Shown: positions 23,952 to 37,543, counted from the stretch's first letter. The stretch: DNA of 64,000 nucleotides from Trileptium ribeirensis (GCA_030248225.1 JASANE010021126.1:1-64000), one strand, 5' to 3'. The notes: generated by a model not told the origin, from the sequence alone. Numbers and translations are program-made.

Positions 23952-26535
23952 TCATTTCAATTCTTTCACTTGTAAACCTGGCGGTAGCGATTGTTTCAGT
24001 TTCTCAGCTTTGTCTTTATCTTGTATTACCAACGTATACAGAAATCGGCTACAACGCACCTGAAATACAATTATATCAAGTAGATTATAATAATAATATT
24101 ATTATCATAGATTATATTATATCAAATTATATCAATCATATATATTGGTTAGACCTTATAGGTCTTATTGCCCGAACAAACCAATTTATACTGATGCCCA
24201 AAGTCACTGCCATATTTCTGTTGTACCGCTATTCCAAGCGCATATTTTGATATAACTCTTGTTATATATGCACATCTTACGTCAACAGTGTTCCTAATAT
24301 GATAATAGCATGGGATATTATTTATTGGTTAATGCCCGAAAATCCAGTTTGTGTCAACTAAACCGCAATAGTTGAAGAAAGTAAATTTTTTTACAATTGT
24401 TTGTAAGATATTACGTTATTATAATAAGCTACTGCATGCAGTGAAACAGTTTGATGAATAATATAGATCCACTACCTTGTGGTTCGGTTTAAAATTTGCA
24501 CTTCCGGTGATATTCATCTATATAACCGGGAAATTCCTCCAAATAAATAATATGAAATCGGAATACTGTCATGTAAATATCGATATTGAGGTCTTCAACA
24601 GTTTTGAAAGCCTATTATTCTTCAAATTTTCTCCTATGCGGGAATTTAGACCCTAAGCTATTTCAAGAGTCGAACCGAAACTGTCTCTATATGTATCTGG
24701 AAAAGCTTCAAATTCTATTCTCAAATATAACTTAACATGTATTGTGCAGTTAGAACAGTCGAAGCTCACCTTGGCTCTGATCTGAAAATATTAAAGGCAA
24801 CAATAAATAAATAATTGTTGATTTGTAATTTCTCCAGCGACACCACAAACAATAACTAATAAGAGCCGTTAAATGTGTAAGATATTTATTCCCGACATTG
24901 AAATTTCATCCGAACATGAGTAATGTCCCTCTCATTATCTCGGAATACTCCAGCTTCCAAAGATGCCAATTTAAACTTCAATTAGACACCCCGTTTTTAT
25001 TGTATATTAAAACGCAAACGCCAACCGACTGGTTATTTGATAATACATCAGCAATCAAGTTTCCTAGGCTCTTATATTTCAAAAATTATCATTATTACAA
25101 TATATCTGAGGTAGTTTCGGTTAGACCCCACCCCCACCCGAAATTGGTTAACACTGAAATTACGGCGATTTGAATTTTAATACTATTCGAATATGGACTC
25201 AGATCGAAACTGACTTTCTGACAAGTTTTTTCGATTTATTTTAGCTTACCAATGGTCCCCTCTTGGTTATATACCCAAAATTTTGTACACATTTTTCGAT
25301 AAAGTATAATTTCATATATCATTCGAACCACATTGACGAGCAAGTAGAAAGTACTAAAACAGACTCGGGTTTTAGTACTTTCTACAAGTTTTAGTACTTT
25401 CTACAAATCTTCATTTACACGAAATCCTAGGCCTAATGCTAAACCTAATTCATTGAACCGAATCAGCAAAGTTTCACCATCATTCGACTCAACTCGTCAA
25501 TGCCGTTCAATATAAAAATTCTTACGTTTGTCGAGAAATTGTTTTTCAAAAATTTTAGGTACCAAGGGGGGGCATTGGTAACCCAAAAATTCAAAAAATG
25601 TTGTTGCCCTAAAATTGGATGAAGTGGATATTTCCTGATGCAGAGCAATGGTATCAAAAGTATTGCTGTATCTTCAAAATTACCCAATTTCAGCCTGCAT
25701 ACCATAACAGTAAAAATCCGGGTTACGTATCGCTTGAGCCTTGACCCCCCACACTTCCTGCCCATCTACTTTGGAAACCAATCATTTACATATTGCCTCC
25801 AATTAACTCCGAAACCAAACCGTATGACTAGTTTCTAGTTTGTACATGCAAACTTACCCATGACACATTAAGTTCCAGCTGCCAAAATAAATGGGAGAAA
25901 ATGTTATTTTGAAGAAAATTTTGAAAAAAAACTGGCGACATTTTTGGCTTATTCAGAACGGAATTCTAGTACAAATTTTATGTACTTTGGACATACCGGA
26001 AACAAAAAAATTTCGAAGAGTCGGTGAAGCGGTGGGAGCCCAAAATTTTGCCAGGTGGCAAGACGCGGGGCACCTGCTCTAAACCATGGGGAACCAAAAA
26101 ATGCCAGAGGGCCCCCCAATTTGGAAATCCAAGAACAGTATATGCATTACTTATATTTTATTTGCATTTTCTTTCGGAAACTTTTTGGGTACCAAGGGGG
26201 ACCATTAAGAATCCAAAAATCGCAAAAAAATTTGTTATAAAAGTTGCTCCCTGATCTCAGTAGAATGATATTAAAATTATGGCTGTAACTTCAAAATTGA
26301 CGAGTTTCATGCTGGGAGGCATACCTAAAAGAAGCCGTAATTGGCACAAGAACCAATTGGTTTAAAAAACGCCTAAACCCCGGCACCCGTTTACTGTGAC
26401 TGATATTAATAAATAATAATATTTACATACCTTAAATTTAACATTATCAGCGTTTTTCTTGATCTTTACACTTTTCGCATCCTTCCGTCGCGCCTTCAAT
26501 AGAAAATCTTTGATCTCGGTAATTTGCCTCGGCAT
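23952..26535 (-). CDS. RpL38: Ribosomal protein eL38
   Basis: A structural protein of the large cytosolic ribosomal subunit. Two coding exons, 26431-26535 (35 codons, [20 protein letters not shown]... to ...DNVKFK) and 23952-24059 (35 codons plus [20 protein letters not shown]... to ...QVKELK), give 70 residues, exactly the usual length. The match to eL38 runs without gaps from start to stop. The intron is about 2.4 kb, starts GTATGTAAAT and ends TTTCAG, and lies in phase 0 after FK. An AG with a pyrimidine tract just upstream of the ATG (near 26570) suggests a further 5' non-coding exon, as is common for ribosomal protein genes, but I could not find its TOP start. Within the intron is a diverged repeat (25540-26250). 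Confidence 0.97.
25346..25407. repeat. Palindrome and direct repeat of GTTTTAGTACTTTCTAC
   Basis: GTAGAAAGTACTAAAAC is followed after a short loop by GTTTTAGTACTTTCTAC, and then by AGTTTTAGTACTTTCTAC again. This can form a hairpin in the RpL38 intron. No gene function is implied. Confidence 0.6.
25540..26250 (-). repeat. Dispersed repeat R4 copy (RpL38 intron)
   Basis: Segments such as CAAAATTTTGCCAGG, GGGGCACCTG and CCCAATTTGGA occur in reverse order and strand at 40850-41250. TTTTGGGTACCAAGGGGGACC occurs near both ends of this stretch (about 25555 and 26190), an internal direct repeat about 640 bp apart. Non-coding. Confidence 0.5.
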
Positions 26536-26599
26536 CGTATCACAAGCAATTTAAAAAATCACTACCGTATCCTGAAGCTTAAAAGCAATAATTATATAC

Positions 26600-28470
26600 A
26601 TGCGGTTAAAAAGCTACAACAGACAAATTCAATAAGATATTGAATGAATTCAACGCGGCAATGTACCGAAATGCATTATAACTGTCAATTTTCGTGTCCT
26701 CAGAGCTAATATTCCAATAAAATGTGGTGGAATGTGGCGGAATTGATTGAACGCTTTGGTTGATCCATCAATACAATATCAGTATTCTTCCTCTCATACA
26801 GGTAACTATTGGTAACACGTAACGATCCACGTTACAGTGAAAGTCATACCGGGATCAACCAAATTTACAAGGCACCATCTAGCAATGTAGTTGACTTTGA
26901 CCACGACATAGTTTGTACAGCTTTATCTTGCACGTTTTATGCAGCTATAAATTCCTGCTAGTGTTTGGCAATTCAGGCATACGTTATATTTTAGGAGCTT
27001 ATTTACAATTGTGTATGATGTAGCCCAGATAGTTTTTAGATTATATATACTAACAGGGCGGCCTGTCTTTACTTTTAACTAAGCTCGTTACTGATCAAAC
27101 TGAACGGTAGTGGGCATGCGTTACGTCTCTGGACGACTTGTGATCACAAACCAGTGTTCATTATAGTGCAGCGCGCTATGTAAGGCAGCACTACGTGACT
27201 GTATATATCTTTGCGGCAAGATAGCATAATTTATGATTCTTTTCCATAGTTGTGAATTTGATACAAAAATTACGTTTTTCTCGATAGTGCGCTAAATTGC
27301 ACAGCGGTAGTTCGGAATAAACGAAACAAAATCTCTTAAAAAGCTCGCTTACGAAGTCGCCAGCAAGTCTCGAGTAAGCCATTAACCACATGCGTTGTTT
27401 GCCAGTACTGTAGCTCGCAGAAAAGTTCTTAAATGTGACTTGGCGCCCGTCCGACAGAGCGTACGTTGTCAAGATTGTCGTGACGCATGATTTGTTATTT
27501 GGTACTTTACGAGGTTCGTGAAAAACCGAGCAACACACCGTAAAAGAGCTGCATCCAAACGATCCTGATGTAATCCGCATGTTCGGCTAGTTTTTCAATT
27601 ACATTAAATCTTTGCGATAAAGAGGCAAACATACTGTAACTGGAAATGCATTAGTGCGTTTACACTGGACACGCCTGACCACGGAGCTTATAACCTTACC
27701 TTATGTACAGACTATGAAACACTCTTCGCTAAAAAGTCCACAGAGACACTACCCTTTCGCACATTCAAGAGTGTTTTACCGCCTTTAGTCAATTTAAACA
27801 AACATTGTTGCAATACTAAAAATGACACAACCTGCATCTGCTGGACATTGACCCAACTGAGTGAAACACGACACCCGCGTTGCGTAAACTTTTAGCTGAC
27901 ATAAGAAATACGAATAAATTCCCAACTCAATCGCGGAAATGAGCAGCAAGTTGGAATCTATGCCCAACAGCACACAGAACGACTCAAGCAGGTCAAGTTG
28001 TTAAACACCGCGCACGGCAGAAGCGGGATCTTTCAGACGCGACCGCAGTATCCCGAAACATGCGCTATGTGCAGGAATTAAACCTGAATGATGACAAGGG
28101 CTAGTGCAGTGCGTAGTATCACATCTAAACAGTACACTACGCGAAGTATTCAAAGGGTGCACAGCGGATATAGCAAATTTAAGATTGTTTTAACCCCAAG
28201 CAAACAGAATACTGCAATAGAAATAAACCTGCAAGATTCAACTGGAATAACCCAACGGAGAAATGAACCAGATCTAATCAAACTCCAAGAAATAAACTGA
28301 CACCTTACGGGGTCTGAATTTAAACTCAATACCATTTCACATTAAAAAGATTGCTGCGAAACGAAAAGATACTATAATCCTTGTTTTTGAGGGATATTAA
28401 TGTTTCAACCCCATGATAGTTGCTCTATAGTAATGTATTTCCATGTCACCATAAATAAAACAACAGATTA
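26600..28470. other. Intergenic DNA between RpL38 and the 29-35 kb gene
   Basis: This region should hold the RpL38 promoter and leader exon, but I could not fix them. A 129-codon minus-strand frame at 27191-27580 has no recognisable domain, and part of it resembles repeated sequence near 60180-60240. Nothing else is supported. Confidence 0.4.
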
Positions 28471-28476
28471 TACAAA

Positions 28477-28482
28477 TTTATT
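28477..28482 (-). terminator. Candidate polyadenylation signal AATAAA for the 29-35 kb gene
   Basis: AATAAA on the minus strand lies about 600 bases after the proposed last stop codon at 29081-29083. It is the first canonical hexamer I found downstream. Its use is inferred. Confidence 0.3.
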
Positions 28483-29080
28483 TCAAATCAACTTAAATAT
28501 TACACAACATATTTTTCCTAAACAAGTATTTGACGCGCCTTGCACCAGATAACTGAGCTCATAAAGCCCAGAAACGATGTTTCACGTTCGTTGCACCATA
28601 TGATATTAAGAGCAAATGCCCCATTTCAAAGCTTTCATTGTTCCATGTTAGCAAACGAGGCCTACCACCATTCGAAGGCAAAATTTGGTTCGAGCTGCTG
28701 TGTGTAAAATCATAAAGATATCAAAAACATTTTCGAAAACTTTTGGCGCTGGGCCGCTGCAACACATCTTGTCAAAACAGCCGTGTACGGAATATTTAAA
28801 TTAGATACAGGAAAAGTGACATGAGCTGTATAGTAATATATACAGCTAATGACGACTGTGTTTAAAATAGTTTAATCGTTATATATAGGATTACTGCTCT
28901 CAAGTTCAATGTTGTGTAAAGGTTAGGAAATCGCAGATAGATTCTTCTGCAACCTTACAGCGAGCGTTATATGAATAGTTATAATTTCTACGCGCCGATA
29001 TACTATAAGCCTCGTTGAAGCTGCTCTACGGAATTGCAAAATGTTTCAGATCAGTTTAATATTCAAGGCAGACGGGATAT

Positions 29081-32000
29081 TCAAAGCGACGGCGACCTGA
29101 AATATGAATGGAAATAAAAAGCAGGAGTATATTTATGACAATCGTAATAGAATTGACTATTAAGTTTTAATGTTTTAGTAAAGTTTAATGCCGTGAAAAA
29201 TTTTCAAATTTTAATCAAATCGCTATTATTGAAAAACTGTATAATTATATTTTATGATTTATCTCGGTCGGCGAATTCCTAACAACGTAAAAATCTTACT
29301 TTAGTAATTGAAAAAATAAAATGGCAAAACAAAAGCAAAGACAGAATTTAGAGATGTTAACGGCTAGCTATGTAATAATATTACCGCCACAAAATATAAT
29401 TCAGAAAACAATAAAAATAGCATAGGATCGTCCATAACGCACCTTCAGCTTAGGCATAGCCAAAAATGGTAAATAAATTTAACACACAATTTTAAATTTT
29501 TTCTTCAATATGAAGACTATGCTATATGTGAACGCTGCATGACGTTATAACCTGTTTGGAGAAGCTAAGGCAAACTAAGTATTCTAAGAAAAATATTGCA
29601 AAAAAACCATACTATTTTGCAAACGCATTATATTATACATATAATCCTGCGCACGACATCACTTTTAGAAAGCGACCAGTTGTAGTACGTAGTCAGCGGT
29701 GGTTAAATCAATGTTTGATTGAATCTTAAACACAATTTTACTGATTTACGTGGGTAAAGGTCTCTAGAGCCTTAAATTATTGAGCTACAGAATGAATCCG
29801 ATTAGGCTGAATGAAATAGATGCCGGTATTGAAGAAATATTCTGTTGCCAAGACCTCATTTGACGTGATCAAACCACATCAGTGCCCTTTTATGAGAAAA
29901 TGAATTCGATTCAGTTTTCTCTTCAGCTATATTGTACGTTCATCGAAAATCCTCAGACTGTCAGTCTCAGATTTTACCTCGCAAAGTAAAAATTCTTACT
30001 TGACACCTAAAATTCAACTAGTATCATTGGAAGTGTCTATCTTTCTTATCACCTCCATGCTCTATTTTTGGTCAAAAACTCAAGTTCTCAAAAAAGCCAA
30101 AATAAATATCCATACCGACTTCCTTTCTTCGACTTCTTGTGTTTCCTCTTTGTACTGTGTCCCAGTTCGGCAGAAGAAGTATGCTGCTGTTGCACAAACG
30201 ATGATGAAACCGCAACAACAGTGGACATTATCCGTCCCCGCTGTTCAGCTGGAGCTGAGATGTGGGACGATTTTGTAGTACCGCGAGACTCCGAAGAGGT
30301 TGATGAGTGCGACCGTGATCTGTGCGATACTTTCTTGGAATGTTTTGACGAGGAACTGCCCTTTTTCGATTTTTTCTTTTTGCTACTACTACTTTTAGAC
30401 GATGGACTCTTTTTCCGCTTTTTCGACCGATGTTTGCTTTCTTTGTCACTCCGATGATGCGTCTTAGAATCAGTTTCATTGGAAGCGCTATGTTCAACGT
30501 TCTTGTCCGATGCCGCTGGGCTAGGACCTTTTGAAGAGCCTTGTTTGCGTTTTTCATCTATTGCTTCTGCGTTATTTGTTTCCCCGCTGCCGCCCAGTTC
30601 GTCTTCAGAAGCAAATACGTCTGTTGTACGGTCTGCGCTACTTTGGCGAGACTTGTCTTCACGTGTAACTTTTGCTGATGACGTGATTGGTTGGGATGCA
30701 CCGTGATCACTGGATGATGACGAATGATCAGCAGATGAATCAACCACCGTTTTGGCTGCCCCTGCGTCAACAGTTTCATCATTCTGATATATTCGTTCGG
30801 TGTCAAGTTGCACATGCTGTGGGTTACTCTTCGCTTCAATGGCTGATATTTCATTACTAGATTCTGCTTTGCTACTATCATTGTCAACCACCTTATCAGT
30901 ATTAGCATTGCCAGTATATTTCTCAATCCCGCAGTGTACGTTACTATCGGCTGAGTCCACTAGTGGAATAGACGAACATCCACTTGAAGTTGCGATATTA
31001 GCCGCAGAATTATGAGCAATTTTGGCACCGTTATGCTCAGTGATTGTTGCCTGAGAGTCGTCTGGTACGCACGAAGACACACCAGCATCAATTACCATTG
31101 GGACCACCTCGTTATTATCTCCTGAACAACACAAATACAACTTTTATCATGAAATACGACACACTGACTGCTTGAGGTCAAAAAGTTAGACTTTAAAAAT
31201 TTCGTACTGACTCACAGCCACGGTAAAATATTTCACTCAGGAAAGGCCGTGTACATTACACATGGGGAAGATTCTTGCCAGTGGAATAATAACCAAAATA
31301 GAGTATTCAAATCAATCCACGTTAGCTTTAAAAGTTTAGCTCACGAAAAAATAACATTATTTTGTTGAATGCACTCGGACACCAGGAATATTACTGTTCG
31401 TGATTACGCTACGAAAAACAATAATTTCAGTGTTCCAAACAAAAATCAAAGCAAATCGTCTGGTAACAGAATAAAAAAACAACTATTGTTGGGAACTCTT
31501 CGTGAAAGATTTGATAATAATTTCTGTCCGTACCAGTATGTGTTTTAGTCCCAGTCAGAAATGAATGTCCGGTTTCGAACGGGTAGACTTCATGCGGGCA
31601 CCGAATACACCTCAGACAAAAAAATAGTTTAGAACGCATTTCGAACAACGTTTTGGTTTTACACAATCATTTTAAAACGTTAGAACATCAAAATCTGCTT
31701 TAATCTACAAACAAAAAAGAAAGAAAAAACTTAAATTACCGTCCAGTGTAGTCCTATTATCATTTCAATATAAGTGCGTTTGAGTAAGGAATTGGCATGG
31801 GAAGACAGCTCGAAACAGCGGGTATCCCAACCCGTGTTGCGCTCATGTTCTGTTCGAAAAAAACCTGGGTGCAATCCCAACTGTGCAAAAAATACACTTA
31901 GCAAACCCGGGAATTTTGCGATATGTACCGTCGAAGATAATTAAAATATTATGCCATTCCGATTATTACTTGTAACTCGCAAGCGAGGGTGAAACGGCCG

Positions 32001-35000
32001 GAGTTCTATTTTTATGTTATTTTCTTTAATCGCCTGTAACAAACCGTGTTTTATGTACATACCACCCTAAAATCTGAATCCATTGAAAATCCTAAAACCT
32101 AGTCGACCTAAACCTATCGAAAATATCTTGCAACGCATCAAGTATTATTCAGAATACCGAAAAATCTCTATATATAGACCAATTTTGATGCCATGTACCA
32201 AACTACTGAAGATCGATTATTTTCTGGAAATCGTGTTCATTATGAAAACCGATAAGCAATCTATCGTATCAATTAAACTTACCGGAAACCCTATACATAA
32301 AATTAATATTCTTGATTATCTGTACGCCATACCTAAACAAACAGCTGAAGACAGACTATATTTTGGAAATCGAGTTCATTGACCCTAAACCCTTCGAAAA
32401 CTCATGAAACGGCAAGAAATATGCACGCTGGAGTGTAGATAGCCTAATCATTGTATTCAGCCTTCCGAAATACCTATATAGATCAATTCTGACGCCCTGC
32501 ACGGAATGCATAATCGGACAAATGAAAACGCAAAGTTGTACATATCGATAAGCTGATTGTTGGTCTCGATTTTTTTGATGCGAAATCTGTGCCGCTATAT
32601 ATGGGCTGATACCCATACGGCCAGATTTGGCAAAGAACAGCTGAAAACGTGTTGCTTGCCATTTTTGAAAAGGAATATGGAGTCGGAGCTGTTTGCATTC
32701 AACTAAAGGGCACATCGTCATCACTGTTGCCATCGGAAAAAAACTTGTCGAAACCCGTCCATCCGAAAATGAATTATGAAAGGCAGCGACAGGCACTAGC
32801 ACCCTCAGTGGAAACTCCGCTTCAATTATATTCCAATTGTTTAAACAAACCCGTTTTGAACCTAAATTGTTTGCAGTCGAACAACAAATTCAAATCCTGT
32901 TTAAAGACGCTTAGGTTAGTAATCGTTAGAAGCAACTGTCAAAACTACAAAACTTAGACCGAAAATAAATGCGTACCATTTCACGATATGTGCATGCTTT
33001 AACTTCAAATGCGTTCGTAGAAAATTAACAGTTGTTAACAATAAGTTATTATAATAGTAAAACTTACGATTATGGTCGCCATTCACATTTTCGTCGTTAA
33101 TATTATCAGTTTCGTCGTCTTCGTCATCATCATCACCGTAGTCGTCAAACAACGAAGCAGTGCACAACTTCGCCGCATTGTCGAGTTTCGCCCTCTTCAT
33201 CGAGTTTCCCAATCCGCTGCCACCGGCGTTTCCCCTTGACGATCCAGATTTTCGTTTGGCAACACCATTCTTACGACCATGGTAGTCACTGTCTAACTCA
33301 GCATTATCAGCTGACGACTTCATCAGACTCAAAAATAGTGCAGCCTTCTTTTTTCGAGCGTTTTGAACAGCGGTCCGCAACGGATCGTCTGGGTTACTAT
33401 AATATGTTTTCGAAGGACTCTCGCCAAAAGATGGTGCAGAAGCAGACGATCGTAAACCTTGTTGTTGAACTGAAGTACCACGGTTGCTGCTGCCGAGGCC
33501 AAATTCTAAATTTTCTTCGACCAAATGTCTTGATATTATGTCGTCGTCATCATTTTCATCGTCACGAGCTAAGTCAGCTTCATGCTGAGCGTGCTTAGGG
33601 TGTTGTCGCGGGCGAATAAGCTCACTATCGGGACTACTTTTAACAACAGCAGCAATAGCTGATGACAATGTAGACGGATCCGGGGGTTTATCTCTTCGCT
33701 TTAGCTTTATCGGTCCAGTACGACGAGGCTCCTCTTCGGAACTTGGCGTCCGGGGTTTTGTTGTTTCCCGCAGCTGATGGCGATTACGGTCACCGCAGCT
33801 AGAGATTTCCATCGAAGAAGTTTGGTCGACAAAAGTTCCGGGCAGTTCCGCTTTTAAACTCAAACGATTTCTGAAAAGCAATTTGTATTTTAAAAGTATT
33901 AGCATTGAATTAATATTGTATCCTGCCCGTTTAACTTAATGCACAAAGGCCGTTCGATTTTATTTACGCTTACGGATACAATCCGAATTAAGTGCTCAAA
34001 AATCGAACAGACAGAAGATCGAACAGAAGTACCGGCAGTTCCGCTTTTAAACTCAGCCGATTTCTGAAAAGCAATTTGTATTTTAAAAGTATAAGCATTG
34101 AATTAATATTGTATCCTGCCCGTTTAACTTAATGCACAAAGGCCGTTCGATTTTATTTACGCTTACGGATACAATCCGAATTAAGTGCTCAAAAATCGAA
34201 CAGACAGAAGATCGAACAGAAGTTCCGGGCAGTTCCGCTTTTAAACTCAAACGATTTCTGAAAAGCAATTTGTATTTTAAAAGTATTAGCATTGAATTAA
34301 TATTGTATCCTGCCCGTTTAACTTAATGCACAAAGGCCGTTCGATTTTATTTGCACTTACGGATACAATCCGAATTAAGTGCTCAAAAATCGAACAGACA
34401 GAAGATCGAACAGAAGTTCCGGGCAGTTCCGCTTTTAAACTCAGCCGATTTCTGAAAAGCAATTTTTATTTTAAAAGTATAAGCATTGAATTAATATTGT
34501 ATCCTGCCCGTTTAACTTAATGCACAAAGGCCGTTCGATTTTATTTGCCTTACGGATACAATCCGAATTAAGTGCTCAAAAATCGAACAGACAGAAGATC
34601 GAACAGAAGTACCGGCAGTTCCGCTTTTAAACTCAGCCGATTTCTGAAAAGCAATTTGTATTTTAAAAGTATAAGCATTGAATTAATATTGTATCCTGCC
34701 CGTTTAACTTAATGCACAAAGGCCGTTCGATTTTATTTACGCTTACGGATACAATCCGAATTAAGTGCTCAAAAATCGAACAAGGTTTCTTTTTATCACA
34801 TCTCTGGAGAGTACGCTGTTTACTGACCACAAATTGGTCACAAGAAGTATAACATAATAGCATAACAGGCCTACTGCTTATTCTTCTCTTAACAGAAAAG
34901 CTAATAGGCATTTAGCAAGAAAGGATGGCGATATCGAGTTAATATCGATTTGCTAAGTATAACATATGTAAAATTTTGCATAGTTCAAAATTTTCACAAT

Positions 35001-35249
35001 CATACAGTAAAAGCGAAATCAAAAGAAAGAAGTTTGTCCAAAATCGCACAAAAACCCAGAGTCATTTTATAAGAAAAAGCACATTTTGGCTATCTGTAAA
35101 TGAACAAACATACTTCGACTCTGGGTTAAGCGATAATTGGCTCGATTTATTCTTGTCTGTTCTATTATCTTTCGTATTTTCCAGCTTTGTTAAATGCATT
35201 AAGCGCTCTGCTGCGTCGAGCATAAACGCTCGTAGCTGATCGGCTTCGC
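29081..35249 (-). CDS. Ser/Lys-rich, acidic-patch protein of unknown identity (5' partial)
   Basis: Exons on the minus strand are 35114-35249, 33068-33870 and 30116-31121, with a possible last exon 29081-29096. Junction phases agree (2, then 1, then 2). Acceptors are TTTCAG or TTCAG and donors GTATGT, GTAAGT and GTATGG. The first exon encodes a helical segment (EADQLRAFMLDAAERLMHL). The second is low complexity with acidic runs (DDENDDDD, DDYGDDDDEDDE), basic KLKRRDK and SMKRAKL patches that look like nuclear localisation signals, and a helix NARKKKAALFLSLMKS. The third ends in an RS/K-rich tail (HRSKKRKK, SSSKKKKSKKGS, HRSRSHSS). The composition suggests a nuclear, perhaps splicing- or chromatin-linked protein, but no domain is recognised. 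If the last donor is not used, the frame ends at 30088 with a short hydrophobic end. Upstream exons were not found. Five copies of a 193-bp unit duplicate the acceptor of the second exon. Confidence 0.75.
29340..29545 (+). repeat. Dispersed repeat R9 copy
   Basis: CTAGCTATGTAATAAT, then a GTCC.TA.CGCA.CTT.AGCTT block and CATA.CCAA, recur in the same order at about 60005-60140. Part of the GTC..TAGCGCAAC block also occurs near 58575. Non-coding; class unknown. Confidence 0.45.
31965..32800 (-). repeat. Dispersed repeat R1, minus-strand copy
   Basis: Read on the minus strand it matches the R1 copies in the SLC22 introns: TTTTTTTCCGATGGC..GATGACGATGTGCCC, GGCCGTATGGGTATCAG, GGCTGAATACAATG and GGGTTTAGGGTC. 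A stretch near 31975 reads ACTCGCAAGCGAGGGTGAAAC, the same end motif as at 13660. A 148-codon frame runs through it but is not conserved in the other copies, so I do not call it a gene. Confidence 0.6.
33841..34785. repeat. 193-bp tandem array (about 4.9 copies) overlapping an exon boundary
   Basis: The block GGCAGTTCCGCTTTTAAACT begins at 33841, 34034, 34228, 34422 and 34614, giving periods of 193, 194, 194 and 192 bp. Copies are nearly identical, with small differences (CAAACGA or CAGCCGA; TTCCGGGCAG or TACCGGCAG), and the last one breaks off near 34783. On the minus strand each unit carries a pyrimidine-rich tract, TTTTCAG and the first 30 or so bases of the exon that starts at 33870. The array therefore repeats a splice acceptor. 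Recent local amplification is likely. Confidence 0.9.
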
Positions 35250-35761
35250 CTGAAACAATAAATAAATACTGACACTGAGCAAGCTTAGCGAGTATAGCTT
35301 ATCAGTCAAAGACCGAGAGGAAAAACTGTTTTCTATCATATTTGTTTGATGCATAATTAAACTTTGGAAGGAGCTTTTTTACAAGCTGTCCGTTTAGTTA
35401 GAAATGACCTTTCCTTGGTGCCTTTAAGAACAACGAGAAACAAACCAACAATGGTTTCCTTTGTCGTTCTTCTTCAGTTCTTTGTTGACAAAGCTAGGGC
35501 AGCTCAAATTATAGCCCCGCAATGCTCACCTAACATAAACTAGTAATACACGCGCTCTGTTTTGCTTCACTCCGAAAAATTATTAGTGAAATTAAAATGC
35601 CTCTGTAATAAGTGGGTGTGACCATCTCCGTTTCAACAACTTTTAGGCCCCTGTGGGCTCCAAGTGTTGACTGGAACCCAAGTGACGTCCTCGCATTGGT
35701 TATTTTCGCACGTATGCTACTCAATTTACCGTCCCCAGAGGAATGGGACAATAAGTTACAT

Positions 35762-35822
35762 GGCCGGCGTTCCGAACGACCGAGCGATCTATAGTCAAGC
35801 TCTGCCGATTGAGCTACTGGGC
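35762..35822 (-). repeat. tRNA-like (SINE-head) segment in left arm
   Basis: On the minus strand it reads GCCCAGTAGCTCAATCGGCA followed by GAGC, an excellent D arm and A box, but the T arm (GGTCGTTCGGAACGCC) pairs poorly and there is no proper acceptor partner. It looks like a tRNA-derived SINE head or dead tRNA and not a working gene. Confidence 0.45.
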
Positions 35823-37541
35823 ATTTGCCACGAACGACTAGTGGAAGTAAAATAATGCTGCTGGATCGGAACTATTATTTCAACGAGAATACAATATGGT
35901 GAGACCTAACGCAGCATTGGCATTCATATGTCGCGTTAATTTTAGTGTTATAATTTGAATTTTTGTATCGGCTCGAAATTTTAACTTCTATGAATTCTTA
36001 AGCTTTTGTTTTGTTAAGTGTTTGCGCTCCAGCTCATCCACACGGTCTTTGGTTTTTCAGTTCGTATCACAGAACAAATCGGTGGCAAATCCGCTAGGGA
36101 ATGTTGGCAAAACCTTGTGTAATTGTTCCATGAAACATAAAGAAACATGCCGGCGTGTAAATGTAATAACAATATCTTTGCGCCATATACAATCGTAACA
36201 TTTCCAGGGTATATCATACCTTATGTGTTCCCATATTCAAATTGCCAAATCTTCTATATGATCTGGCTCCATTATGTCGTGTATTTTAGGTTTACTAATT
36301 GAAACGAGCGAAGCGAGTTTCCCCAAATAGGTTGCTAGCGTGCGAATAGGGGAAAATTTCTTTTTCTTGTTTGTCTGTGACTTTCATAGCTCGACACTGG
36401 ATCGATGGATTTTCACAAACTTTTTTAAATGAACCGTTATGGTCTCTATATGATTCTTTTGTAGGTTTGATGTGCATTCCGGGTTGGGTTTCGGGTAAGA
36501 AACGGGTCAGAAGGGTCAAAATTTAACTTTTTTGAAATTTCGGTTTTGGAGTTGCGTATATATGGGTCTATAACTCGAAAAATAGAAGGTACAGCGAAAA
36601 ACGGAGGGCACTTTCCGTGTTCGCCTCAACGAGAGCTACAACTTTGTCTCTTACGTTACTTTTGTGGGACTTCAATCTAACCCAGAAAAATGGGTTAAAG
36701 GTCATTGGACCACCTGTAGTGTGAACTGCAAAATTCGAGATTTGGTTAATTTTGCCAGATCTCCGTGAAAAGACATGTCCCTAGGTTTTCGACTACGCTG
36801 AAAACGATGGCAGGAATGTTTTTGATGTATTGTCAATATTTTCCATGATTAATGATGGTCGAGTTTGAGGACCAGACCCTAACATTTGAACCCAAAAATT
36901 CGAGATTTGGGAAATGTTGCCAAGCTTTGAAGCCAAACATTTGAGACTTGGTAAAGTTCGCCTGATCATCCTGAAGAGACGGGTTGCTTTGGTTTTATTT
37001 TTTGGCTACTTGTTTGTTGTGGTGGTTGACTCTTTGTTGTTTTATTGCTAATTAGAACGCGTTACAAGAATCGCATGTGCTGCGCTCGCAGAAAAAGGTT
37101 AGTCTTTGATTATTATTTTGTATGAACATAAGGAACGACTGGGTCTGTAAAGTGTGAGGTCACGCTCGCTCGTTTCCCCTCGCTTGCGAGTTACTAGTAA
37201 TATTTACTTATCGATCAATATGTCGGTTTTTGGACACGGGGACAAGGCAAATTGGCCGGTTTTTATGTATCCCATCGAATGGGACTTACCAGTTGCTTCT
37301 AATGTGTTGCCAACGACTTTTTTTACTCATTATCGTTTTTTTGCACATAGGGCTAATTAGTGCATTAGCGTTTTTTTTATTTTATTTTCTTTTATGTTGA
37401 TTTAATCGAGTGACATTGAATACAGCATTAATCTTACAGTGGCTAGAATACACCCCCGAACACCGCGCGAGATCTCGAATAGTTTCTTGACTTAGTTTTT
37501 TTTCTTCTTATCACTCTTCTCTTGTTTATTCAAGCGGAGAC

Positions 37542-37543
<2 letters not shown>

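Noticed and set aside
27191..27580. 129-codon minus-strand open frame downstream of the Ser/Lys-rich gene
   Set aside because: No domain, no splice context, and part of it resembles repeated sequence at about 60.2 kb.
30068..30457. 129-codon plus-strand open frame with Phe/Leu runs
   Set aside because: It is the antisense of the Lys/Ser-rich exon on the minus strand.
31800..31900. tRNA-like GGGTGCAATCCC arm
   Set aside because: No convincing A box, anticodon arm or acceptor stem.
32356..32802. 148-codon minus-strand open frame
   Set aside because: It lies in repeat R1, and the same region is not open in the other R1 copies.
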